NCBI GenBank assembly: GCA_017629395.1
Contig: JAGBXH010000264.1
Location: 1 to 9,726 of the forward strand
Reading direction: 5' to 3'
Length of the DNA stretch: 9,726 bases
Origin: Clostridia bacterium
GTDB taxonomy: Bacteria; Bacillota; Clostridia; Oscillospirales; CAG-272
Made by a program: the position numbers and the translations under genes. This document shows, in pieces, positions 1 through 5,828 of the stretch (positions within the stretch are counted from its first letter, which is position 1; every line of letters starts with the position of its first letter). The notes under the pieces are model-generated. The model saw only the letters and a program-made list of their open reading frames with translations, was not told the origin of the DNA and searched no databases.

Positions 1-978
1 GCCCGTGGTGGTATCGGCATGCCAAAGCGCACTGCCGATTGCTTCCTCAACCGCCTCGGCGGTCATATCAAACATGGGGTCAATAAAGCTATCACAAATT
101 GTCGCGTAGGTCTGCACGGCATGCTCTGCGGTATGCGGCACGCGGTTTGCCGTAGAAAACGCAATTGCCACGTCCCCGCTGCCGTTGCCCATATACGAGC
201 CCGTGCGCGAAAGCCCCACGCCCGCGCGGCGTGCCACTCTGCCAAGCTGTCTTTCCGAAAGCGGTGCATCGGTGGCGATGATCATAATGATCGAGCCCTT
301 GTCGGCAGCATTGTCACGCTCTGCGATTTCCCTGCCCACTTGTCTGCCGTCGATCATCAGCCGTCCCCTGCCGCCAAAATTGGCAAGCACCAACGCGCCT
401 ACGGTATACCTCTGTCCGTCAAGCGTCAGCACGCGCGACGCAGAGCCGATGCCGCCCTTAAAGCCAAGACAGCACATACCCGTGCCTGCGCCCACCGCGC
501 CCTCGGCAAAGGTGTCCGCGCAAGCGTTGATCGCGTCCAGCACGTGCTGCTCGGTGACGTGCAAGCCGCGGATATCATTGAGCGTGCCGTCGTTGCACTC
601 ACCCACCACGGGATTGACCGTGCCCCAAGCACCGCCGATCTCGGGATTTTGCGCCATCATGTATTTGACCACAGCGGTAAACGCCGTGCCAACGCCCAAC
701 GTATTGGTCAGCACAATGGGCGTTTCAATGGTGCCAAGCTCGTTTATCTGCACAAGTCCCGCCGTCTTTCCGTAGCCGTTGAACACGTGCGACGCCGCCA
801 TGACCTTATCCGTAAACAGATTTCCGCTGTGCGGCTTGATACAGGTCACGCCCGTGCGCACGTCATCGCCCTCATATAGCGTCACGTGCCCGACCGTCAC
901 GCCCGGCACGTCAGTAATCAGATTCTTCTCTCCGCGCACACCGCGCCCGACCGTAAAAGGAGTGTTTGTAAGTCCCAT
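1..978 (-). CDS. P1 family (DmpA/S58) N-terminal nucleophile aminopeptidase, 3' end cut by window edge
   Basis: The frame is open for 326 codons from the ATG at 978 to the left edge, with no stop, so the C-terminus (probably a few tens of residues) is missing. The family (DmpA, L-aminopeptidase/D-esterase, BapA) consists of cytoplasmic enzymes that self-cleave into two chains and use the freed Ser/Thr as nucleophile to release N-terminal or beta-amino residues. Visible landmarks are an N-terminal LITDVPGVTVGHVTLYE segment, LTNTLGVGTAF, NPVVGECNDGTLNDIRG, and GGIGSASR at about residues 175-182. By family analogy Gly178-Ser179 is the likely self-cleavage site and Ser179 the nucleophile. Near the edge VEEAIGSALWHADTTTG matches the usual C-terminal helix. 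There is no signal peptide. The start is fixed by AAGGAGGG at 983-990, four bases upstream. The gene is separated from its upstream neighbour by a terminator and has its own promoter. Exact substrate cannot be inferred. Confidence 0.93.
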   Translation of the reverse strand, partial: MGLTNTPFTVGRGVRGEKNLITDVPGVTVGHVTLYEGDDVRTGVTCIKPHSGNLFTDKVMAASHVFNGYGKTAGLVQINELGTIETPIVLTNTLGVGTAFTAVVKYMMAQNPEIGGAWGTVNPVVGECNDGTLNDIRGLHVTEQHVLDAINACADTFAEGAVGAGTGMCCLGFKGGIGSASRVLTLDGQRYTVGALVLANFGGRGRLMIDGRQVGREIAERDNAADKGSIIMIIATDAPLSERQLGRVARRAGVGLSRTGSYMGNGSGDVAIAFSTANRVPHTAEHAVQTYATICDSFIDPMFDMTAEAVEEAIGSALWHADTTTG

Positions 979-1006
979 GTTGCCCTCCTTGATGTTTCTT
1001 GCTTTC

Positions 1007-1035
1007 ATTATACCCGAAACAAAATAGAAAATCAA
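1007..1035 (-). promoter_or_regulatory. Sigma-A type promoter for the P1 peptidase gene
   Basis: On the minus strand TTGATT (1030-1035) is followed by a 17-base spacer and a perfect TATAAT (1007-1012). Transcription would start near 1000 and give a short leader of about 20 bases containing the AAGGAGGG ribosome binding site. It lies just downstream of the terminator of the preceding gene, so the peptidase is probably its own transcription unit. Confidence 0.8.
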
Positions 1036-1044
1036 GGTGTAATG

Positions 1045-1078
1045 CAACAAAAAAGGAGCGGATCTTGCGTCCGCTCCT
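1045..1078 (-). terminator. Intrinsic terminator of the SASA-type esterase gene
   Basis: A 9-bp perfect stem (1070-1078 with 1054-1062) and a 7-base loop are followed on the minus strand by a run of T (1049-1053) and TTGC. It begins ten bases after the esterase stop codon, in the usual position for a Rho-independent terminator. On the plus strand only TTTT follows, so the element points to the minus strand. Confidence 0.9.
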
Positions 1079-1087
1079 GAATTTTGA

Positions 1088-1924
1088 TCAAATATGTTCG
1101 GCAAATAAATGCCCCAACTTGATGGTGCTGTCCGAATCGTAGTGGTAAATATCCACCTCAGGCTGCGGCTCGTTGAGCACGGTCAGCCCTGCGCCAATGG
1201 TATCCACAAACACACCACCGGGAATCTTTGTAGCATACGCGCGCTTGAGTTCGTTCATCTGCACGTGGAAAGGCCAGGTCTGCGAAATACCTGCATCGAT
1301 AAACTTGCAATCGGGCGCAAAATACTTGGCAAAGCCTGCGCGCAGATCGGCAAGCATGGCGTCATAGCGGCGCTCATAGTGCGGCATGTGCTGCTCTTCG
1401 CAAGCATCTGCCTCGCCCTGCATCCAGCACCAAGCCACGATCTCGGGCGCATATCCCTGCTCCTCCAAAATCTTGAGACTATCGGGCAGCACCTTCATCA
1501 TCTCGTTATAGCACCAGCCGCAGGTGCGGTAGTTTTCGGGGATATTCATATCGTCATGCGATGCGGGGTTATACTCCGCGCCGCCCGAGGGAGACAACCA
1601 ATCGTTCCAAAGGCTGGTTCCGCCGTACGCACACTTGATGATGGCATACTGCTCGCTCGGATATTTCTGCGAAATGACCTCGGCAATGCCCACCTCGGGT
1701 CCAAAGGTATCCTTGGTCAGCTCGGCACAATTCAGCCCGGTTTTGACAAAGCCGTCGCTGTGCTTGTCGTGCGAGTAGTAGCTGATCGGCACGCCCTCAT
1801 AGCCGTCCATGTATTCCTTGACCTTTTCGGGCGAGAAATGACGGGGCAGATATTGGCAATGTCCCACGCCCACGGCGTTGGACTGTCCTGCTAACAGAAT
1901 AATCTTGATCTTTTTCATCATCAT
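1088..1924 (-). CDS. SASA/CE6-type carbohydrate acetylesterase (SGNH-like hydrolase)
   Basis: This 278-residue protein has the sequence blocks of the sialic acid-specific 9-O-acetylesterase (SASA)/CE6 family, which removes O-acetyl groups from sialic acid or from xylan-type sugars. Block I is LAGQSNAVG with the likely nucleophile Ser15. FGPEVGIAE is at 74-82 and KCAYGGTSLW at 97-106. WMQGEAD at 167-173 is the family's W-x-Q-G-E-x-D signature. Asp258 and His261 in DIYHYDSDS complete the expected triad. Length is normal for a single-domain CE6 enzyme. There is no signal peptide, so it should act in the cytoplasm, on acetylated sugars or oligosaccharides already imported. Three ATG codons stand in a row; AAGGGA is only about three bases from the first, so the second or third ATG (1921 or 1918) may be the real start. 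The gene has its own promoter and terminator. Substrate (sialate or other acetylated sugar) is not determined. Confidence 0.9.
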   Translation of the reverse strand: MMMKKIKIILLAGQSNAVGVGHCQYLPRHFSPEKVKEYMDGYEGVPISYYSHDKHSDGFVKTGLNCAELTKDTFGPEVGIAEVISQKYPSEQYAIIKCAYGGTSLWNDWLSPSGGAEYNPASHDDMNIPENYRTCGWCYNEMMKVLPDSLKILEEQGYAPEIVAWCWMQGEADACEEQHMPHYERRYDAMLADLRAGFAKYFAPDCKFIDAGISQTWPFHVQMNELKRAYATKIPGGVFVDTIGAGLTVLNEPQPEVDIYHYDSDSTIKLGHLFAEHI

Positions 1925-1950
1925 ACTTCCCTTTCTTTGGGTGATGATTT

Positions 1951-1980
1951 ATTATAGCATAAAAACTGCTGTGATGTCAA
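1951..1980 (-). promoter_or_regulatory. Consensus extended -10 promoter for the SASA-type esterase
   Basis: A perfect TTGACA (1975-1980), an 18-base spacer ending in TGC, and a perfect TATAAT (1951-1956) lie on the minus strand. The TGn directly before TATAAT makes it an extended -10 promoter. Transcription would start near 1944 with a leader of about 20 bases. No operator-like repeat is visible around it, so strong, little-regulated expression is plausible. Confidence 0.88.
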
Positions 1981-2000
1981 CACAAAACTTGCCAAGGCTG

Positions 2001-2036
2001 AAAAATACAGCCCGAGGCATATGCCTCGGGCTTTCT
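2001..2036 (-). terminator. Intrinsic terminator of the oxidoreductase/lipoprotein operon
   Basis: A 10-bp GC-rich perfect stem (2023-2032 with 2009-2018) and an ATAT loop are followed on the minus strand by GTATTTTTC. It lies just after the lipoprotein stop at 2045. The 24-base core is fully palindromic, so on the plus strand it could also stop transcription weakly (followed by TTCTTTGTT). Confidence 0.88.
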
Positions 2037-2044
2037 TTGTTAAG

Positions 2045-4036
2045 TTACTCCCCTGCCAATGCGCGCAAGAGGTAGGAATGCACGTTATAGACTGTATCGT
2101 CGTCCTCGGTAAAGGTAATAGTGCTGGTCACGATGTGGTGCGTCAGCTCCTTTGCATAGTCCTCACCCTTTGCCTCTTCCAGCATACAAAGCAGCTGATA
2201 GTCCTCAATGCCCTCGCGCATGCAGATCAAGCGCAGCGAAGGAATGGGATCAAGCTGACCGTACACCGCGCCGGGATAGATCAGAATACCGTCGCCGGGA
2301 CCTTCCTTGGGGAACGGGCAGCGCATGGTAAAGGTGTTGCCGCCCACGCCCTCGTAATTGGCAACGTGCCAGTAAAGGAAACCGGTCACGTCAAGCTCAT
2401 AGCAGGTCCAGAACATAGTGCGCGCCTCGGTACCGTCGCTGTACAGCAGAATGTTCTGATAGGGTGCGGTATACGCGGGCACGCAGGAAACGTACGCCCA
2501 CAAATCTCCGCCCTTTTCGGTAATATAGCCCTTGATGCGCTCCTCAAACTCGCCAAAGCGTCTGTCATCTCTCTCGGCATGCGTAAATTGCGCACCGGGG
2601 GTATCCTTCAACACTCTGGGCGTAAAGCTGAAGAACTTGGGACACCAGATATTGACGTATCTGGACATAAAGTCAATCTGATCCTTGGATTTATCGGTCG
2701 TATAGCTGATGTTCATCTCAAACGGCGAGACCATACGGTAATCCGTCCAGCCCCAATTGTTGAGCAGCATTTCCGCTTCCTCTTTAAGCTTGGTCACGCT
2801 GTTCTTGCCCGTGGGATCACCGATATTGGGACGCGATACGCCCGGCTCGTCCTGACCGTAGAAGTACAGCTTTTCCTTGAGAACGGGATCGTCCTTGAAT
2901 CTGTCATACTGATCCTTGGCGGTCACGCGGATGGTGGTCACGCGCGGGTTTTTCAGCCATTCCGTACCAAAATCTACAGTACCCGTGGGGGTAATGCGGT
3001 ATTTGAGCAGGAAATCGGCGGTTGCCTTGAGAATATCATAATCGGACGCATTGAAGCCGAAGTTTGCATACTGCTCCAGAATCTTGCTCTGCCAGATCAT
3101 AAAGGTGGTATCCAGCGCGGTCTCTTCGGACAGCGTGACGTTATACACGTAGGTATACACGTTTGCCATCTTGATGCACGCACCGGTATCCGCATCACAG
3201 ATCTCAATCGTTGCCACGTACGCACCGGGAACGGTATCGGGCGTGGTGATCGCCTGCACGACGAATGCGCGCGAGGTATCGCGATAAGGGTACTTTTCGG
3301 GCTCCCAGGGCTTGTAGGAGTAAGGGCCAACACTCACCCAAGGACCTTCCTCGTAGTTGCCGCCCTCGGTCTTGGAAATATACGCGTCATACGGTACAAC
3401 CGCATCGGGATAGACGGGCTTGCCCGGGAATTTCATATCCACGTAGCCGTCCTCCACGTAATATTCCACGCCAAGCTCGGTAGTCAGCGTATCACCGTTT
3501 GCGTTGGTAAAATCCGAGATCTTGACCGTAATTCTCTTCTCCACGGGAGAATGCACGAAGAACTGGCAGCCCTCCATTTCGTTTTTGCCCATCTGCATGA
3601 CGTAGGTGGGATCACCGTCGCGTACGATGGTGTATCTGTCGATCTTCTCGGTGATGTGGTCAAACCACAACAGAAAATCGGGATCATCGTTGGGAGCGGT
3701 GGGCAGCACCTTGTCGGGAATGGGATCATACGCCGACATATCCATAGACGAGCCGTAACCCAGCTCGTACTGCGCCAGAGGATCCACGGGCGCGGGGGGC
3801 TCGGTGGTCTGCTCCTCGGTAGAGGGTTCTGGCTCGGTAGGTTCGGGTGCGGTCGATTCTACGTTCGACTCCGTCGAACTATTCGACCCTACAGGCTCGG
3901 TCTCGGTGGGCTGCTCGGTGGCATCGGTCACGGGATCGGTGTCAGTATCGTAAGAGTGCTCCCCTCCCGTGCAAGCAGACAACAGCATCACAGCAGCCAA
4001 TGCAAGCAGCAAAATGCTTGTCAATCGTGTTTTCAT
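2045..4036 (-). CDS. Lipoprotein with GH123-like (DUF4091) catalytic domain
   Basis: This 663-residue protein has a lipoprotein signal (hydrophobic stretch then LSAC, lipidated Cys22), followed by an acidic Thr/Glu/Pro-rich linker at about 23-85 that would hold the enzyme away from the membrane. Residues ~90-300 look like a beta-sandwich region and ~310-640 like a catalytic barrel. GH123-type motifs are visible: FYGQDEPG with Asp396-Glu397, the adjacent acidic pair expected for acetamido-assisted catalysis; DGILIYPG at 582-589; and the DUF4091 signature SLRLICMREGIEDYQLL at about 600-616. Characterised GH123 enzymes are beta-N-acetylgalactosaminidases, but many DUF4091 proteins are uncharacterised, so substrate is inference. 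AAAGGAG lies six bases before the ATG. It follows the oxidoreductase stop by 19 bases with no promoter between, hence the second gene of an operon, and ends at a strong terminator. Confidence 0.88.
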   Translation of the reverse strand: MKTRLTSILLLALAAVMLLSACTGGEHSYDTDTDPVTDATEQPTETEPVGSNSSTESNVESTAPEPTEPEPSTEEQTTEPPAPVDPLAQYELGYGSSMDMSAYDPIPDKVLPTAPNDDPDFLLWFDHITEKIDRYTIVRDGDPTYVMQMGKNEMEGCQFFVHSPVEKRITVKISDFTNANGDTLTTELGVEYYVEDGYVDMKFPGKPVYPDAVVPYDAYISKTEGGNYEEGPWVSVGPYSYKPWEPEKYPYRDTSRAFVVQAITTPDTVPGAYVATIEICDADTGACIKMANVYTYVYNVTLSEETALDTTFMIWQSKILEQYANFGFNASDYDILKATADFLLKYRITPTGTVDFGTEWLKNPRVTTIRVTAKDQYDRFKDDPVLKEKLYFYGQDEPGVSRPNIGDPTGKNSVTKLKEEAEMLLNNWGWTDYRMVSPFEMNISYTTDKSKDQIDFMSRYVNIWCPKFFSFTPRVLKDTPGAQFTHAERDDRRFGEFEERIKGYITEKGGDLWAYVSCVPAYTAPYQNILLYSDGTEARTMFWTCYELDVTGFLYWHVANYEGVGGNTFTMRCPFPKEGPGDGILIYPGAVYGQLDPIPSLRLICMREGIEDYQLLCMLEEAKGEDYAKELTHHIVTSTITFTEDDDTVYNVHSYLLRALAGE

Positions 4037-4055
4037 CTCGCGCTCCTTTATAAAA
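4037..4055 (-). promoter_or_regulatory. Intercistronic gap with ribosome binding site for the GH123-like lipoprotein
   Basis: The 19-base gap contains AAAGGAG, with six bases before the lipoprotein ATG. It is too short to hold a promoter or terminator and therefore supports co-transcription of the two genes. Confidence 0.8.
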
Positions 4056-5009
4056 TTACTTGGAAGCGTAAACCTCTTTGATGGTATCGATCACGGCTTC
4101 AAGCTCATGGGGCTTGACCTTTTCGGGGAAAGTGCCCGCCTTGACGCAATCAGCGAAATAGCGCAGCTCGTTGTAGTAGCCGTCGGACTGAGGCACGTAG
4201 CAGCCCTCTTCAATATTGCTTGCCGTGTTCATATCCTGCGTGGTCCAGTCTTCCTTGTAGATCTTCAGACCCGCGCCGTTGAATTCCAGCACGGCGTGCT
4301 CAAACTGCATACGGTAGGTTGCCGAGAACTGCACGGGTGCGTGGAACCAAGCCGCCTCGCAGGCAACGCGTGCGTCACCGTACTTGTAGATCGCGTGCAC
4401 GTAATCCATACCGTGGAACACGTGCTCGATCTCGGGCTTGCCAAGGGTGTAAACCAAGAAATCCAGATCGTGAATGTGCAAATCAAAAGGCACCATACCG
4501 CTGCGCTCTGCATCCTGCATCCAGTTATCCCAGCTTCTCACGGGAATCGCACCGATTCTCGTCATAGTACCGCTGACCAGCTTGCCGTATCTGCCGGTGT
4601 CAATGCTGTCCTTGAGATACACGTACTCGGGCCACCAACGCAGCACCTGCGCGATCATGAAGCACTTGCCATTCTTTTCTGCGGTCTCGTATGCGCGCGC
4701 CACGTCCTCGCGGTGCAGCGCGATGGGCTTTTCGGACACCACGTGAATGCCCTTTTCCATAGCCTTGACGGCAAAATCCACGTGCAGGTAAGTAGGCAGC
4801 GTGATATCTAAGATATCGATCTGCTCGTTTGCCAGCATCTCGTCAAAATCGGTGTACTTGCGCGCGGTGATCTTGCTGTCGTAACGATCCATCATCTCGG
4901 GACGAATGTCGCAGATCGCAACCAGCTCTACGTCCTCCATGCGCGTCCAAGCGTCTACGTGAACGGCACTGATACCGCCCATACCAACTTCTGCTACTCT
5001 GAGTTTCAT
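4056..5009 (-). CDS. Gfo/Idh/MocA family oxidoreductase
   Basis: This is a 317-residue NAD(P)-dependent sugar or inositol-type dehydrogenase, or a related isomerase or epimerase, of cytoplasmic location. The N-terminal Rossmann fold begins MKLRVAEVGMGGISAVHVDAW with the dinucleotide loop VGMGGIS (8-14), and ELVAICD (28-34) is the second strand with the acidic residue typical of NAD binding. SEKPIAL at 92-98 carries the family's EKP motif with catalytic Lys94. FDLHIHDLDFLVYTLG (175-190) gives the conserved Asp176 and His180. Length is slightly short for the family but complete. The frame extends back to an ATG at 5090, but that start lies upstream of the mapped -10 box; GGGAGG at 5015-5020 favours the ATG at 5009 (or 5012, only two bases away). 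It leads a two-gene operon with the GH123-like lipoprotein, suggesting it processes a sugar released by that enzyme. There is no Tat signal or length match to GH109, so a hydrolase role is unlikely. Confidence 0.9.
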   Translation of the reverse strand: MKLRVAEVGMGGISAVHVDAWTRMEDVELVAICDIRPEMMDRYDSKITARKYTDFDEMLANEQIDILDITLPTYLHVDFAVKAMEKGIHVVSEKPIALHREDVARAYETAEKNGKCFMIAQVLRWWPEYVYLKDSIDTGRYGKLVSGTMTRIGAIPVRSWDNWMQDAERSGMVPFDLHIHDLDFLVYTLGKPEIEHVFHGMDYVHAIYKYGDARVACEAAWFHAPVQFSATYRMQFEHAVLEFNGAGLKIYKEDWTTQDMNTASNIEEGCYVPQSDGYYNELRYFADCVKAGTFPEKVKPHELEAVIDTIKEVYASK

Positions 5010-5061
5010 CATAACCTCCCTGCCGCCCTTGACGGCTTGCATACAAAATTTTACAAGATAC

Positions 5062-5090
5062 AGTATAACACAAATTCCCCTTGTTGTCAA
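5062..5090 (-). promoter_or_regulatory. Promoter of the oxidoreductase/lipoprotein operon
   Basis: On the minus strand a perfect TTGACA (5085-5090), a 17-base spacer and TATACT (5062-5067) form a strong sigma-A promoter. Transcription would start near 5055, giving a leader of about 45 bases. The -35 box sits inside the inverted repeat at 5072-5106, so anything binding that repeat would compete with RNA polymerase. Confidence 0.8.
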
Positions 5091-5106
5091 TCAACAAGGG
5101 GAATTT
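5072..5106 (-). terminator. Perfect 15-bp inverted repeat: terminator-like hairpin and/or operator
   Basis: Arms 5072-5086 and 5092-5106 are perfectly complementary around a 5-base centre (TCAAT on the plus strand). It starts 15 bases after the stop of the small TasA-like gene, the expected place for a terminator. However, the minus-strand tail is AATTTGTGTTAT, only a weak T tract, while the plus-strand tail is AATTTTATC. The repeat covers the -35 box and most of the spacer of the next operon's promoter, so an operator role is equally possible. The two roles are not exclusive. Confidence 0.7.
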
Positions 5107-5120
5107 TATCTGTTGGGTTT

Positions 5121-5705
5121 TCATGCGTGTGGCTCTTGTGCATCCTCCGGTGCTTGCGTTGGCGGCTCCATGGTGATCTCGGGCGTTACCGCCTCGCCCC
5201 AGCAGGGCTGGAAGGTAACGGTCGTTGTCGCATTCGGGTCAGCAGCGGGCTCAATTTCAATTTCAATCTCAAACGTGAAATTATCTGTCGAAGCGGGCGT
5301 TCTGCCCTCGCAATTCGCGGTTCTTTCATTGTAAATGGCGGACGTGGATAACGTCTCACCGCCACCGATCGTCACAAGGCATCTGCCCTTAACGGTAGAA
5401 TCCTCGGTCATTTTCAAGGTCACAAGGTACTTACCCTGCTTCAACTCATAGGTATACGTACCGCCATCCTTGGTCGGGACGAGCGCTTCTCCCTCTCCCT
5501 GCACCGGTTTTACCGTAACCACAAGGTCAAACGACCCCGAGGTCAGCGTATGATTCGAGCTGGACGTTTCACTTGAAAACCAAGCAAACGTCATAGAGCA
5601 AAGCGCAACGATGCAGATCACAAAGCCAACGGCAGAGATCAAAATGCTCTGCATAAATGCCTTTTCGGTTAATATGTCACCGCGATCGCAAAAAAAGCTT
5701 TTCAA
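5121..5705 (-). CDS. Small exported protein with TasA/SipW-type signal region (TTG start)
   Basis: This 194-residue protein starts at TTG 5705, chosen because AGGAGGG lies at 5712-5718 with ideal six-base spacing; longer in-frame starts up to 5795 have no such site and would run through the hairpins. After a short polar lead comes a hydrophobic segment (about 19-41) ending in MTFAWFSS, then SNHTLTSGSFDLVVTV. This aligns residue by residue with the giant neighbour's TFAWFTDKVESGNNIITAGNLDIVL and with the TasA/camelysin pattern, whose signal is cut by a SipW-type peptidase just after the Ala. The mature part is about 150 residues, predicted beta-rich, with an alternating EIEIEIEIE strand, cysteines at about 109, 132 and 168, and an acidic Pro/Thr/Glu tail (PPTQAPEDAQEPHA). 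No LPXTG or dockerin is present. It is probably a small surface or matrix subunit, perhaps partnering the giant protein; function is inferred from the signal region only. Confidence 0.83.
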   Translation of the reverse strand: MKSFFCDRGDILTEKAFMQSILISAVGFVICIVALCSMTFAWFSSETSSSNHTLTSGSFDLVVTVKPVQGEGEALVPTKDGGTYTYELKQGKYLVTLKMTEDSTVKGRCLVTIGGGETLSTSAIYNERTANCEGRTPASTDNFTFEIEIEIEPAADPNATTTVTFQPCWGEAVTPEITMEPPTQAPEDAQEPHA

Positions 5706-5711
5706 GTGATT

Positions 5712-5718
5712 CCCTCCT
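5712..5718 (-). promoter_or_regulatory. Ribosome binding site deciding the TTG start at 5705
   Basis: AGGAGGG on the minus strand is separated by six bases from TTG at 5703-5705. It is the only strong ribosome binding site in this gap and moves the start 30 codons inside the longest frame. Confidence 0.85.
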
Positions 5719-5740
5719 CTCGTTATATTTTTAATGTGTT

Positions 5741-5784
5741 CGGTAATCAAAAGGCATAAACGCATTTGTGCCCTTTGATCACCG
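5741..5784 (-). repeat. 16-bp RNA hairpin with two G-U pairs
   Basis: Arms 5769-5784 and 5741-5756 form a 16-bp stem around a 12-base loop. Two positions (5780 with 5745, and 5773 with 5752) are G-U pairs in minus-strand RNA but A-C mismatches in plus-strand RNA. The structure therefore fits a transcript in the direction of the genes better than a symmetric DNA site. The loop holds AAA and UUU that could add three further pairs beyond a C/A mismatch. Confidence 0.75.
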
Positions 5785-5807
5785 CCCAACCCCATATAGG
5801 GGTTGGG
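5785..5807 (-). repeat. 9-bp GC-rich hairpin abutting the second hairpin
   Basis: CCCAACCCC (5785-5793) and GGGGTTGGG (5799-5807) pair perfectly around ATATA. No unpaired base separates it from the next hairpin, so the two could stack end to end. It begins 22 bases after the giant gene's stop codon. No T run follows on the minus strand. Confidence 0.75.
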
Positions 5808-5828
5808 GGGATAATAGGTTGATATTTA

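Larger units (their letters stand above)
5706..5828 (-). other. Structured intergenic region between the two TasA-like genes
   Basis: The 123-base gap contains two abutting inverted repeats (5785-5807 and 5741-5784), a possible but weak promoter and the ribosome binding site of the small gene. The possible promoter is TTGATT at 5745-5750, 17 bases, TATAAC at 5722-5727; its start point would fall inside the ribosome binding site, so read-through from the giant gene is the simpler source of transcript. Neither hairpin has a downstream T tract on the minus strand, so neither is a standard intrinsic terminator. Confidence 0.75.

Noticed and set aside
3863..3879. Short inverted repeat GTTCGAC-TCC-GTCGAAC in the lipoprotein linker
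   Set aside because: Only 7 bp, inside a low-complexity Ser/Thr/Glu coding stretch with repeated TCG codons; explained by codon choice.
2021..4081. 686-codon open frame on the plus strand opposite the GH123-like lipoprotein gene
   Set aside because: It mirrors the codon pattern of a clearly recognisable protein on the other strand, has no family resemblance, and begins inside the terminator palindrome. The same applies to long plus-strand frames at 19-879, 1109-1894, 3969-4811, 6093-7400 and 7473-8825.
4056..5009. GH109 (NAD-dependent glycosidase) identity for the Gfo/Idh/MocA protein
   Set aside because: GH109 enzymes are usually longer and often carry a Tat signal; this protein is 317 residues with neither, so a plain oxidoreductase call is safer.
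5010..5090. Longer N-terminus for the Gfo/Idh/MocA gene, starting at ATG 5090
   Set aside because: The added 27 residues precede the Rossmann strand, have no ribosome binding site, and their ATG overlaps the -35 box of the promoter, so it would not be on the transcript.
5252..5269. CAATTT hexamer repeat (three copies, the last with one change) in the small TasA-like gene
   Set aside because: Too short for likely slippage; it encodes part of an alternating Glu-Ile strand and any change would stay in frame.
5722..5750. Promoter-like boxes TTGATT and TATAAC before the small TasA-like gene
   Set aside because: The spacing is 17, but the predicted start point would fall within the ribosome binding site and the -35 box lies in a hairpin arm; not listed as a separate promoter.
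5706..5795. Longer N-terminus for the small TasA-like gene, starting at ATG 5795
   Set aside because: It would be translated through both hairpins, lacks a ribosome binding site, and adds a polar segment before the signal peptide.
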